Below, one piece after another: positions 35,868-46,300 of a stretch of DNA of 64,000 bases. The number at the start of each line of letters is the position of its first letter. Positions within the stretch are counted from its first letter, which is position 1. The stretch covers positions 1 to 64,000 of the forward strand of contig JABFQW010000053.1 of assembly GCA_013141455.1 (NCBI GenBank). The letters run 5' to 3'. The DNA is from Bacteroidales bacterium (GTDB taxonomy: Bacteria; Bacteroidota; Bacteroidia; Bacteroidales; F082). The notes under the pieces were generated by a model. It was not told where the DNA came from. It ran no database searches and was given only the letters and a program-made list of their open reading frames with translations. The position numbers and the translations under genes are program-made.

Positions 35868-35968
35868 AAATCGCTTTGTGAACCTCTGTGCCTACTTTGT
35901 GACACTTTGTGCAACAATTTTTAGCTATACCACAAAAGACACTAAGAAGACACAAAGGTACGCAAAGG
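35868..35968. repeat. Degenerate inverted array of CTTTGTG/CACAAAG units
   Basis: The left half repeats CTTTGTGAAC/CTCTGTGCC/CTTTGTGAC units and the right half the complement (CACAAAAGAC, CACAAAGGTA, CGCAAAGG), about 10 bp apart, so the 100 bp can fold back on itself. It resembles the arrays at 18619-18811 and 60815-60916 in plan. It lies in the 407-bp gap 35705-36111, which shows nothing else. Confidence 0.6.
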
Positions 35969-36111
35969 AATAAATATAATTTATATATCGCTATGAATCA
36001 AATATATACTTTTATCTATCGCAAATGCGAAACATGAGTATCTTATATTTCCTGTCTGAACAGGTTAAAATGATGTGTACTACCTTTGGCAAACATTGAA
36101 AGACAGAATCT

Positions 36112-36585
36112 ATGATAAAAATTGACAATAATTTTATTGAAACAATCTCAGTAAAAGCCAAAGCTTCGCCACGGCTGCGTATGAATTATAATTTTCATCC
36201 CCAGTTGGATGACTTGCTTCAACGAATGTTAAATGCCATGGAACCAGATACATACATAAGACCACATAAACACCAGGATCCTGATAAAACGGAGGTCTTT
36301 TTCTGTTTGCGTGGGCGAATGGCTGTGGTTGAGTTCACAGAGAATGGCGAAATAAAAGATTATATCGTATTGGACACAAAATCAGGAAATTATGCCTGTG
36401 AAATTCCTCCCCGTACCTGGCACACGGTCATCAGCCTTGAGTCTGGATCTGTTGCCTATGAATTCAAGAATGGACCATACAGCCCGATTGACGATAAAAA
36501 CTTTGCATCCTGGGCGCCGGTTGAAGGATCTTCTGATTGCGCACATTATCTGAAAAGCATTCTTGGCAAACTCAATCTTGCTTGA
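36112..36585 (+). CDS. WbuC family cupin-fold protein
   Basis: A 157-residue cupin. The metal-site residues are visible as His52, His54 and Glu61 in the strand RPHKHQDPDKTEVFF and His104 in PPRTWHTVIS, with the cupin Gly in LRGRMAVVEF. Members of the WbuC group often sit in polysaccharide loci, although the reaction is unknown. Here the neighbour on the same strand is hisS, 39 bp downstream, which has its own -7 element. I can support the fold and family well but not a function. Confidence 0.88.
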   Translation: MIKIDNNFIETISVKAKASPRLRMNYNFHPQLDDLLQRMLNAMEPDTYIRPHKHQDPDKTEVFFCLRGRMAVVEFTENGEIKDYIVLDTKSGNYACEIPPRTWHTVISLESGSVAYEFKNGPYSPIDDKNFASWAPVEGSSDCAHYLKSILGKLNLA

Positions 36586-36594
36586 GTGTTTTTG

Positions 36595-36602
36595 TAAATT
36601 TG
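36595..36602 (+). promoter_or_regulatory. Candidate -7 promoter element for hisS
   Basis: TAAATTTG matches TAnnTTTG, 22 nt before the ATG at 36625. Confidence 0.5.
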
Positions 36603-36624
36603 CATCCGAAATTAATCAGTAATT

Positions 36625-37998
36625 ATGGCCCAAAAACCCTCGATACCCAAAGGAATGCGCGATTTTGACCCGCAAACCATGGTGAAACGCAACTATATTT
36701 TCGATACAATTAAAAGTGTCTTCAAACGGTTTGGCTACCTGCCCATCGAAACACCGGCTATGGAAAACCTTACCACTTTGCTTGGTAAATATGGCGAAGA
36801 GGGAGATAAACTACTTTTTAAAGTGTTGAATTCCGGAGATTTTTTGGCTGGTGTCGATACAAGTACTGATAATTTGTTCGCCCAGAAAATGGCAACTAAG
36901 ATCAGTGAAAAGGGACTTCGTTACGATTTAACTGTTCCTTTTGCACGTTTTGTGGTTCAATATCGTAACGACATTGTTTTTCCTTTCAAACGCTATCAGA
37001 TGCAGCCCGTTTGGCGTGCCGACAGACCGCAGAAAGGGCGTTACCGCGAGTTTTACCAATGTGATGTGGATGTTGTCGGGAGTGATTCATTATTGAACGA
37101 AGCCGAATTGGTTCAGATCGTTGATGATGTTTTCAAACAGTTGAAAATCAATGTGATTGTCAAAATTAACAACCGGAAAATATTATCGGGAATCGCCGAA
37201 TATATCGGAGCTACCGAACGCCTGACCGACATTACGGTTGCCATCGATAAATTGGATAAGATTGGTATCGAAGCTGTTAACAATGAGCTGATCGAAAAAG
37301 GACTATCCGTCGAATCCATTGATTTGTTGCAGCCTGTTTTATTTATGACAGGAAATTCCCGTGAAAAAATTGAAAAGCTTAAACTACTGATTGGCCAAAC
37401 AGAAACCGGCCTGAAAGGCATCGACGAAATCACTATCTTGTTTAATTATCTTGATTTCTTTAATCTGAACCTCGGATTTGAACTCGATCTTACCCTGGCG
37501 CGTGGTTTGAACTACTATACCGGCGCTATTTTCGAAGTGAAATCGAAGGATGCAAGTATGGGTAGCATTTGTGGCGGAGGTCGTTATGACGATTTGACCG
37601 GTATTTTCGGAATGCCCGGTGTTTCAGGTGTTGGCATCAGTTTTGGAGCCGATCGCATTTTTGATGTGATGACCGAATTATCACTATTTCCAACAGGAAC
37701 TTCTGAGACAACACTAGCGCTTTTTGTCAATTTCGGCAAATTTGAAGAATTATATTGCCTGCCTTTCGTTCAGCAATTACGAGATGACGGGCTGAATACC
37801 GAAATATATCCAGATCACGAAAAAATGAAGAAACAGATCAAATATGCCGACCAAAAAAAGATTCCCTATGTGATCATCGCCGGTGAAAACGAAATTGAAC
37901 ATAATCAGTTTACAATCAAGCGAATGAGTACAGGAGAGCAGTTTACGGTAAAAAACACCGAAATTGTTCATATTTTGAAGGAGTTGGCCGCTAACTGA
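36625..37998 (+). CDS. hisS: Histidyl-tRNA synthetase
   Basis: A class II synthetase that charges tRNA-His in the cytoplasm. The 457-residue protein has motif 2 ([17 protein letters not shown]), the histidine-binding motif [13 protein letters not shown], motif 3 around [10 protein letters not shown], and the C-terminal anticodon-binding domain (about 365-457). Length is in the normal range. It is followed by the histidine ammonia-lyase gene 114 bp downstream on the same strand; shared histidine chemistry is a coincidence worth noting but no shared promoter was seen. Confidence 0.97.
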   Translation: MAQKPSIPKGMRDFDPQTMVKRNYIFDTIKSVFKRFGYLPIETPAMENLTTLLGKYGEEGDKLLFKVLNSGDFLAGVDTSTDNLFAQKMATKISEKGLRYDLTVPFARFVVQYRNDIVFPFKRYQMQPVWRADRPQKGRYREFYQCDVDVVGSDSLLNEAELVQIVDDVFKQLKINVIVKINNRKILSGIAEYIGATERLTDITVAIDKLDKIGIEAVNNELIEKGLSVESIDLLQPVLFMTGNSREKIEKLKLLIGQTETGLKGIDEITILFNYLDFFNLNLGFELDLTLARGLNYYTGAIFEVKSKDASMGSICGGGRYDDLTGIFGMPGVSGVGISFGADRIFDVMTELSLFPTGTSETTLALFVNFGKFEELYCLPFVQQLRDDGLNTEIYPDHEKMKKQIKYADQKKIPYVIIAGENEIEHNQFTIKRMSTGEQFTVKNTEIVHILKELAAN

Positions 37999-38112
37999 TT
38001 TTATTTCCGTAATCGGTTAATCTATTCATTCACTGCATCCTTTTCAAAATTCGGATTGGCTCAGTTATCGAAATTCCAAAAAAGTTTGTTGAATATTTCT
38101 TAACAAAACGAT

Positions 38113-39630
38113 ATGAAAATACATCTGATCAACTCAGACAAATTAACTTTCAAACAGGTTTTCGATATCATTCGCGGAAATTATCTGTTGAAAATTTCGG
38201 ATGAATCAATTGAAAAAATTGTCCGTTGCCGCGAATATCTTGACAAGAAAACTGCTGAGAGCGACAGCCCGGTTTACGGTATCAACACAGGTTTCGGATC
38301 GTTATGTGATACGGTAGTTTCACAGGATGATTTAGGTACCTTACAAAAAAACTTAGTGATGTCGCATGCCTGCGGAACCGGTAGTCCGGTGCAGAAAGAA
38401 ATCATCAGGCTCATGTTGTTGTTAAAGGTTCAGAGTTTATCGTATGGTCATTCCGGAGTTCAGTTGCAAACAGTTCAACGCCTGGTCGATTTTTTTAACC
38501 ATGATATATTGCCTGTTGTTTATGAAATGGGATCGCTGGGTGCATCAGGCGATCTGGCGCCATTGGCACATTTATCACTTCCTGTTCTGGGTATGGGTGA
38601 AGTATATTTTAAAGGTGAACAGCGAACCACTGCCGATGTTTATCGGGAATTAGGTTGGGAGCCACTCGAACTGCAATCGAAAGAAGGATTGGCGTTGTTA
38701 AATGGTACGCAGTTTATGAGTGCGTTTGGCGTTTTTTCGCTGCTCAAAACCTTTCGCCTTTCCATGCTGGCCGATATTATCTCCACCGTTTCGTTGGAAG
38801 CCTTCGACGGAAGGATTGAACCATTTTACGATCTGGTGCATCAGATTCGACATCATAAAGGACAAATTGCAACAGCAGATCGAATCCGTAAATTATTGGA
38901 AGGAAGTGAGTTAATAAATCAACCAAAAAAGCATGTGCAGGATCCCTATTCATTCCGTTGTATTCCACAGGTGCATGGTGCATCCAAAGATTCGGTGAAT
39001 TATGTAGCGTATGTTTTCAGTAACGAGATCAATGCAGTAACCGATAATCCGACCATTTTTCCGGAGGATGATCTGATCATTTCAGCAGGCAATTTTCACG
39101 GCCAGCCACTCGCCCTGGCATTGGATAATCTGGCCATAGCGGTAGCGGAGTGGGGGAGTATTTCGGAAAGGCGAACCTACCAGTTGTTGCATGGCAAGCG
39201 TGGCTTACCGGCTTTTTTGGTCGCCGAACCGGGTTTAAACTCAGGTTTCATGATACCACAATATACCTCGGCAAGTTTAGTAAGTCAAAACAAGCAATTA
39301 TGTACGCCGGCTTCAGTCGATACAATTGAATCTTCGCAGGGTCAGGAGGATCATGTTAGCATGGGAGCCAATGCTGCCACCAAAACCTTACGTGTGGTTT
39401 TTAATCTCGAACGTATCCTTGCTATCGAACTTTTTAATGCAGCCCAGGCCCTCGAATTCAGGAAACCTGTCAAATCCTCACCCTTTATTGAAGCATTTGT
39501 TGCCGAATACAGGAAAGAAGTCCCTTTCATCGAAAAGGATGTGGTGATGTACCCTTTGATTGAGAAATCTGTGCAATTTTTAAGGAATATTCCAATCGAT
39601 ATACCCGATACATTGATTCAGGGCATTTGA
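38113..39630 (+). CDS. hutH: Histidine ammonia-lyase (MIO enzyme)
   Basis: This enzyme removes ammonia from L-histidine to give urocanate, first step of histidine breakdown. The 505-residue protein has the Ala144-Ser145-Gly146 triplet that forms the MIO cofactor (GSLGASGDLAPLAHLSLP), the catalytic Tyr55 in YGINTGFG, and Ser84-His85 in the selectivity loop (NLVMSHACGTG), the signature of histidine use. The other hut genes (hutU, hutI, formiminotransferase) are not in the window, so the pathway would be completed elsewhere. A few Bacteroidota enzymes with this loop use tyrosine, so assignment is good, not certain. Confidence 0.9.
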   Translation: MKIHLINSDKLTFKQVFDIIRGNYLLKISDESIEKIVRCREYLDKKTAESDSPVYGINTGFGSLCDTVVSQDDLGTLQKNLVMSHACGTGSPVQKEIIRLMLLLKVQSLSYGHSGVQLQTVQRLVDFFNHDILPVVYEMGSLGASGDLAPLAHLSLPVLGMGEVYFKGEQRTTADVYRELGWEPLELQSKEGLALLNGTQFMSAFGVFSLLKTFRLSMLADIISTVSLEAFDGRIEPFYDLVHQIRHHKGQIATADRIRKLLEGSELINQPKKHVQDPYSFRCIPQVHGASKDSVNYVAYVFSNEINAVTDNPTIFPEDDLIISAGNFHGQPLALALDNLAIAVAEWGSISERRTYQLLHGKRGLPAFLVAEPGLNSGFMIPQYTSASLVSQNKQLCTPASVDTIESSQGQEDHVSMGANAATKTLRVVFNLERILAIELFNAAQALEFRKPVKSSPFIEAFVAEYRKEVPFIEKDVVMYPLIEKSVQFLRNIPIDIPDTLIQGI

Positions 39631-39636
39631 TTTTAT

Positions 39637-39975
39637 TTAGTTATTTGCTTCGAAAAGCATCGAATATGGTCTCGAAATATCATCAGATAACTGCATAAGC
39701 GAAACATATTTGCTGTAACGCCGGAATTCTTTGCCTTCGAAAAACACAATCAAGGTTGGAAAAGTAAATACACCAAAGTTGGCTGTTTCCTTCTGGAATT
39801 TTTGTGAATCAATCATTTGTAATTTCATTTCAGGGAAGTCGTTCACAATTAATTCTTCCACCTTGGGTCTTAAACTGATACATGGCGCACATTGATCGCT
39901 ATAAAAATAGAGTAGAACGGCCTGATGATGGTGCATTAACCCGGTGAGTGATTGTATGGTGATAGCCTTTGACAT
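39637..39975 (-). CDS. Thioredoxin family protein
   Basis: A 112-residue thioredoxin-fold protein without signal peptide, so cytoplasmic. The redox motif is Cys29-Ala-Pro-Cys32 (YSDQCAPCISLRPKV), differing from the WCGPC of classical thioredoxin, and the cis-proline loop is visible in VFTFPTLIVFF. It is likely a disulfide reductase of narrow or unknown specificity. It lies on the opposite strand between two ammonia-lyase genes and converges on hutH with a six-base gap. Confidence 0.9.
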   Translation of the reverse strand: MSKAITIQSLTGLMHHHQAVLLYFYSDQCAPCISLRPKVEELIVNDFPEMKLQMIDSQKFQKETANFGVFTFPTLIVFFEGKEFRRYSKYVSLMQLSDDISRPYSMLFEANN

Positions 39976-39991
39976 AAAATCATATTTTTTG

Positions 39992-39999
39992 CAAAATTA
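39992..39999 (-). promoter_or_regulatory. Candidate -7 promoter element for the thioredoxin gene
   Basis: The minus strand reads TAATTTTG, matching TAnnTTTG, 16 nt before the ATG at 39975. Confidence 0.5.
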
Positions 40000-40171
40000 G
40001 GTTATTTCCGACCGTTCTGGAGATTGAACCATGTAGTAGCGCCCCATCAATCCTAAATATTTATTGAAGAATAACTTAGTAAAAATGCCGCACAATGATG
40101 TTTCTGATATCGGAAAATTGTGAGTAACTTAGCGGCAAAATTTTAGGTTTAATTTATTTAAATTATTCAAA

Positions 40172-41707
40172 ATGAGCTTTATAGTTACAGGAGCAAACCT
40201 CACTATTCATGATGTGGTTGCGGTTGCCCGACATGGAAAAAAAGTAGAATTGCATCCCGATGCAGTGAACCGGATTAACAAATGCCGCGAAATGTTAGAA
40301 CGCAAGATTGATGCGCATGAGATCATGTATGGCGTAAATACGGGTATTGGTGAATTTTCGGAAGTGGTGTTGAATGACGATCAGGTGAAAGATTTTCAAA
40401 AATACCTTGTTTACAACCATGCGGCCGGAATTGGTGATGCCATGCCACTTGAACATGTGCGCGGTGCGATGTTGGGCCGTATCAATGTTCATGCACACGG
40501 TAATTCGGGATGCAGGATACAGATCACACAAACACTGGTTGACATGCTCAACAAAGGCGTAACACCATTTGTTTGTCAGAAAGGAAGTGTTGGCGCATCG
40601 GGCGATCTGGCTCCAATGTCGCAGATAGCCTTGCTGATGATGGGCGAGGGAAAAGCGTTCTATGAAGGTGAATTGCTTGAAGGCAATGAAGCTATGAAAC
40701 GTGCCGGAATCCCTGTACCGGGTTTGATGGCAAGGGACGGACTGGCAACCATCAACGGATCAAATGTGCTGACAGCCATGAGCGCTATCTTTTTGGTTGA
40801 TGCTGATCATTTGATGAAACAGGCCGAAATTGCAGCTGCCATGTCACTCGAAGCCCTGAAAGCAAATATGAAACCTTATGCCCCGCGAATACATGAAGTT
40901 CGTGGTTTTAAAGGTGCCATGCGAAGTGCAGCAGCAATCAATGCTTTGGTTGGCGGCGGTGATTTATACGAAGGAAAAGTAAAATCGAAAGTACAGGATG
41001 CATACAGTATGCGTTCTACACCGCAGGTGATCGGTGCTGCACACGATGCGCTGGCATGGGCTCGCTCACAGGTCGAGATAGAATTGAACGGGGTAGGTGA
41101 TAATCCCATCTTTTTCCCGGATGAAAATTTACAACTTTCCGGCGCCAATTTTCAGGGATCACCGGTTTCATTACCCATGGATATGGCTGGTATTGCTGTC
41201 ACCATGGTATGTGTACTCAGCGAACGTCGAATGAACCGTTTGAACAATCCTGCGTTGAGTGTTGGATTACCAGCCTTTTTAACCAAAGGAGCCGGTATGT
41301 TTTCTGGTTTGATGCTTTCGCAATACACGGCTGATATGCAGATTGTTGAACAACGAATTTTATCAGCACCGGCAAGTATTCAATCGATTCCGGCAGCGGC
41401 TGATCAGGAGGATTTTGTTTCGATGGGTATGAATACCGCTTTAAAGAATAACCAGATACTCGATAATGCTTATGGTATAATCGGCATTGAACTAATGGCT
41501 GCTGCTCAGGCGCTCGATTTCAGGGAATATACTTTCGGCAAAGGAACAACCAAAGCGCATGACGTGATTCGTCGTCATGTCGATTTCCTCGAAATTGACC
41601 GGCCATTATATAATGATCATAATGCCATGAAGGCTTTGGTGAAAAGTTGTGAGATTTTGGATGAAGTGGAAAAGATTACGGGTTGTTTATCCAAAATTGG
41701 ACATTAA
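40172..41707 (+). CDS. Second MIO-type aromatic amino acid/histidine ammonia-lyase or aminomutase
   Basis: A 511-residue paralogue of HutH. The MIO triplet is Ala142-Ser143-Gly144 in GSVGASGDLAPMSQIAL, and the catalytic Tyr53 lies in YGVNTGIG. The selectivity loop is YLVYNHAAGIG with Asn82-His83 where HutH has Ser-His, and the region is neither a typical tyrosine-lyase nor phenylalanine-lyase loop known to me. It may therefore be a histidine, tyrosine or other lyase, or an aminomutase. The 5' region has GCCGC/GCGGC and CACAAT/ATTGTG inverted arms (about 40087-40136). No flexirubin or aryl-polyene genes lie beside it. Confidence 0.88.
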   Translation: MSFIVTGANLTIHDVVAVARHGKKVELHPDAVNRINKCREMLERKIDAHEIMYGVNTGIGEFSEVVLNDDQVKDFQKYLVYNHAAGIGDAMPLEHVRGAMLGRINVHAHGNSGCRIQITQTLVDMLNKGVTPFVCQKGSVGASGDLAPMSQIALLMMGEGKAFYEGELLEGNEAMKRAGIPVPGLMARDGLATINGSNVLTAMSAIFLVDADHLMKQAEIAAAMSLEALKANMKPYAPRIHEVRGFKGAMRSAAAINALVGGGDLYEGKVKSKVQDAYSMRSTPQVIGAAHDALAWARSQVEIELNGVGDNPIFFPDENLQLSGANFQGSPVSLPMDMAGIAVTMVCVLSERRMNRLNNPALSVGLPAFLTKGAGMFSGLMLSQYTADMQIVEQRILSAPASIQSIPAAADQEDFVSMGMNTALKNNQILDNAYGIIGIELMAAAQALDFREYTFGKGTTKAHDVIRRHVDFLEIDRPLYNDHNAMKALVKSCEILDEVEKITGCLSKIGH

Positions 41708-41880
41708 AAATAGTAGGTTTGATCAAATAGTTGATCCGGCTGGGAATATTCAATGCAAGCTGGTTTAGCAATCTAAACCGATGCTTCATCTTGATAATGG
41801 TAGGTTGGAAGTTTGATTGGTATGAATTGATAGCATAGGGTAGTAGGTGATAATGATAAATATTTTGAAATCAGAATTTA

Positions 41881-42318
41881 ATGGCAGAAGAACAGTTAGA
41901 AATAACAAATAATATTCCCCCAAAAGCGCTTATTATATTGTGTTGGCTTAGTTTAGCAGGAAGTGGGTTGGGAGCTATAAGCAATATTTTGTTTTATTTG
42001 TTTCACAGCGAAGTAATTGCAGTAATAGAATCGGGTGTATATAAGGACCTTGGTTTCGATATGGGAATGATTTCCACAGTCAGCAAATCCTATTTTCTGT
42101 TTACTGGTTTGTTGCAAATCGTTGCTTTTACAGGGGTCAGGCAGATGATGAGGCTCAATAAAACCGGATTTCATATGTATGCCATTGCACAATTTTTAAT
42201 GCTGATCATTTCAACGATTTACATTTACCGGCCTTCCGGTGTTTTTCCGATGTTTGATCTGATGTTTTCGGGATTGTTTGTTTTATTGTATTTGCGGTTT
42301 AAAAATTTAATGAAGTAA
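41881..42318 (+). CDS. Small integral membrane protein of unknown function
   Basis: A 145-residue protein with four predicted membrane helices (about 15-38, 62-82, 98-115 and 120-140) and a short acidic N-terminus. No family recognised. Two bases separate it from the next membrane protein gene, so they are co-translated and may form one complex. Residue composition suggests a general bilayer protein without catalytic motif. Confidence 0.72.
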   Translation: MAEEQLEITNNIPPKALIILCWLSLAGSGLGAISNILFYLFHSEVIAVIESGVYKDLGFDMGMISTVSKSYFLFTGLLQIVAFTGVRQMMRLNKTGFHMYAIAQFLMLIISTIYIYRPSGVFPMFDLMFSGLFVLLYLRFKNLMK

Positions 42319-42320
42319 CT

Positions 42321-42788
42321 ATGTCTGAAATCATTGAAAAGATTAAGAAATTCAGGCCTCCGTTAAGTTTACTCTTACGGCTAAGCTGTGTTTTTACTTT
42401 GGTATATTATTCAGTGTATATGCTTTTGTTTCTTTTCAGCCTGATGTTTAAAGATTTCATTACTGAGTTTAGCCAACTTTATATACCTGATGCCGCGTTG
42501 AATCCCTATGAAGTGATGTTGATGCTTTTAGCTGGTTTTTTAATCAATGCCGGTGTGGTTACCGGATTGATTTTCATGTTGATCAAAAGAAATATCGGCC
42601 CATTTCTTTATACCTTTTCGGCTACCTTAATCCTGATTTACCAATTCATCATGGGCAATTACCTGCTAACCGATAAATTTGTCGTTGAGATTTTCTTGCT
42701 GATGTTAATCCTTGTGTTGCGGATTTGGTTTTCGAAAGCCCGGCAAAAATCGAATTCTTTCCCTATCGGTCAGGATGCCGTTTCCTGA
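42321..42788 (+). CDS. Small integral membrane protein of unknown function, partner of the preceding gene
   Basis: A 155-residue protein with four predicted membrane helices (about 17-48, 63-90, 95-115 and 118-137) and a basic C-terminal tail (WFSKARQKSN). It has the same size and helix count as the preceding protein, so the two may be distant paralogues, though sequence identity is not obvious. No function can be assigned. Confidence 0.7.
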   Translation: MSEIIEKIKKFRPPLSLLLRLSCVFTLVYYSVYMLLFLFSLMFKDFITEFSQLYIPDAALNPYEVMLMLLAGFLINAGVVTGLIFMLIKRNIGPFLYTFSATLILIYQFIMGNYLLTDKFVVEIFLLMLILVLRIWFSKARQKSNSFPIGQDAVS

Positions 42789-43359
42789 TGCCTTAAAATC
42801 GTGATTTATACTGCAGTTTACACGAAATCAACATATTCGGTTGAAACAACTTTAGCCGGTTATATTCCAAATTACCTCCCGTAAACTTATCTGCCGTCAG
42901 GCAAATTGCGTGAGGTATTATTCGGGAAGGTAAATGTCGGTCAACAAGCTTTGCATTGCTGATAAAATAGGGGCTTACCTGATCTAAAAAAGTATGCTTG
43001 GTTAACGCTAAAACCAGAAAATTGAGGCAATCCGGCTGTATTTTAAGATCAATAATTCAGCAATCACACACTCTCCCGAAGGATTTGGAACATCATAAAA
43101 AATAGAAAAAGGTGGATTTCGATGAGTATCCGGTTGTTTTATTTGGCACAGGCAATTTGAAATGGTTCAAAATACGCCTTGTAAAATGCTGAATATCAAT
43201 ACGTGTGAATTAAATGTTAATAAATTGTAATTTTTTTTTGAAGTTTTTAACATTCAATTACAAGTTGTTTCTATATTGCACTCTTATTTAACGCGATTTA
43301 GTTATAAAATTGTACACTTAACAAATGTTTAATCAATTCACTAACCAAAAATCATCATT
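42789..43359. other. Intergenic region upstream of SusC/SusD, nothing identified
   Basis: 571 bp, increasingly AT-rich towards SusC. It presumably contains the SusCD promoter and leader (SusC leaders are often long), but no exact TAnnTTTG with a -33 box, no ORF and no RNA family was recognised. Confidence 0.5.
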
Positions 43360-46300
43360 ATGAGAAAAAGTACGATTATGTTAGTGTTCTTACTGTTAGC
43401 AGGTGTGAATTTCGCATTTGCGCAGTCGAGAACCGTAACCGGCAAGGTAACCAGCTCGCAGGACGGTCTGGGTATGCCCGGCGTATCTGTCGTGGTAAAA
43501 GGAACCATCATTGGGACCACCACAGACATCGACGGACTATATACCATTTCGGTACTACCTGAGCACAAAGCTCTTACATTTTCTTTTGTTGGTATGACAA
43601 CAAAGGAAGTTGCATTAGGTACTCAAAAAACAATTAATATTGTTTTAGACCCTGATGTATTTCAAATTGATGAAGTTGTAGTTACGGCTTTGGGTATCAC
43701 CCGCGAAAAGAAATCATTGGGGTATGCAACCCAGGAAATCAGCGGTGATGAACTCAATACCGTAAAATCAGACAACTTTATTAATTCGCTATCAGGCCGT
43801 TCGGCAGGGGTAACAGTAAAAGCCAATGGTAATATCGGTGGTTCAACCAATGTTATCATACGTGGTTCATCCTCCTTAACCCAGAACAATCAGGCTTTGT
43901 TTATTGTTGACGGCGTGCCGATCAACAACGACAACACCAACAATCAGGCTCAGATTACAGGTCGTAATGGTTATGACTATGGTAATGCTGCTTCTGATAT
44001 TAACCCGAACGACATCGAATCGATGAGTGTGTTGAAAGGCGCTGCTGCAACTGCTCTGTATGGTGCACGAGCCGCAAACGGTGTTATCATTATCACAACC
44101 AAAAAGGGAACAAGAGTACCAGGTATGAAAAAAGGTATTGGTGTCACTATTAATTCAAATATTACAACCGGTATTATCGACAAAAGCACTTTCCCAAAAT
44201 ACCAGCAGGAATATGGTGCCGGATATGGACAGTTCTATTATAGTGAAAGCGATTATCCCGGATTCGAGAACTATTATGATGTAGATGGTGATGGTACACT
44301 CGATTATACTGTTCCTACCTATGAAGATGCATCCGTTGGACAAAAATTCGACCCGAATATTACCTTATTTCAATGGGATTCTTATGACCCTGCTTCACCT
44401 AATTATATGAAGAAAACCCCCTGGGTTGCTTCAGGTTCCGAAGGTCCTGAGTATTTCTTTAAAAATAGCCTTTCATTAACAAATAGTGTTGAAATTAGCG
44501 GTGCCAGCGACAATGGAACCTTCCGTTTGTCATATACCAATCTCGACCAAAAAGGTATTATGCCAAACAGTCATCTGAAGCGTAATAATTTTTTGTTTAC
44601 CGGAACCTACGACGTTGTGAAGGATCTTAAAGTTACTGCTTCGGCCAATTATGTAAATACCAATGGATTGGGTCGTAACTCTACCGGTTATAGTGACAAT
44701 ATTATGTCTTCTTTCAGACAATGGAGTCAAACCAATGTGAACTATAAGATGCAGGAGACCGTTTATAACCTTACCAATAGAAACGTAACCTGGAATCCAA
44801 ACAGTCCATTTGATCTTGCCCCGGCCTATTGGGACAATCCTTATTGGGTACGTTACCAGAATTATGAAACGGATGAACGGGATCGTATTGTAGGTTATTT
44901 ACAGGCTGATTGGAAAATCAACAGTTACTTAAGTTTGATGGGCCGGGCCTCAATTGATACTTATGCTGAATTGCAGGAGGAAAGAAAAGCCATTGGCTCA
45001 GGTTCTGGTGAATTCGGAGTTGGTACAACCGCTGGACGATTTGATGTAACTTCCGGTTACTCAAGATTCGACAGAAGTTTCATGGAAACAAATATGGACC
45101 TTATGTTGCGTTTCTACAAAGCAATTGGCGAAGAACTCAATTTGAATGCTTTTGTTGGAACAAACATTCGCAGAACAAAAATCGATCAGGTATTTGCCTC
45201 AACCGATGGAGGATTGATCGTTCCTGGTCAGTATTCATTAGGGAACAGTGTTAATTCAATGCTCGCCCCTGAAGAAAGATTAACAGAAGTTGGAGTAAAT
45301 GGTGTTTTTGCAAGTGCTTCGTTGGGATATCATAACTTTCTGTTCATTGATGCCACCATCCGCCGTGACCAATCATCTACCTTGCCTGTTGACGATAATG
45401 CATATGTGTATCCATCAGTTTCTGGTAGCTGGCTATTTTCTGAAAATTTAAAACAGGATTGGTTACAATCAGGTAAATTCTATTTGGGTTATGCCAAAGT
45501 AGGGAACGATGCCCCATGGGGGTCAATCAAAGACACCTATTCACAAAACCCGACTTTTGCAGGAACTGCTTTATACTCATTACCTAACACCAAAAATAAT
45601 GAAACATTGCTTCCTGAAAATACAGCATCACTCGAAGGTGGAATTGAATTGACTATGTTGCAAAAACGCTTGCGTTTCGACTTGTCATTGTATAAAACCA
45701 ATACCACGAACCAGATCATGCCTGTTTCCACTTCATTTGCCACAGGTTACTCATTTAAATATGTAAATGCCGGTGAAGTAGAAAATAAAGGTATTGAAGT
45801 CGTCTTAGGTGGAACACCTTATTCGAATAAAGATTTCAGATGGGATATTAATTTAAATTTCGCAAAGAATGTGAACGAAGTTGTCTCCCTTGAAGGCGAT
45901 ATTAAAAATCTACAGATAGCAGCCTTGCAAGGTGGTGTTTCCATCAATGCAAAAGTGGGTGAACCTTATGGAACAATCCTCGGAACTGATTTTATCTATA
46001 CAGATGGAGAAAAAACTGTTGGAGCTAATGGTTATTATCTGAGAACCGGAACTTCTGATAAAGTGATTGGTAATATTAATCCCGATTGGAATGCGGGTTT
46101 AAACAATAAGTTTTCCTACAAAAACTGGTCAGCCAGCTTTTTACTCGACTATCAAAAAGGTGGAAGTATTTTCTCACTCGACTTATGGTATGGTATGGCT
46201 ACCGGTTTGTATGCTGAAACTGTTGGCAATAACGATATGGGTAATCCTGTCCGTAACCCTGTTGAGGAAATATATGATTCGAAAGATAAACGCACCTATA

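Noticed and set aside
36625-39630. Histidine-regulated operon (hisS-hutH)
   Set aside because: The genes are neighbours, but the gap is 114 bp, no T-box or shared promoter is visible and other hut genes are absent.
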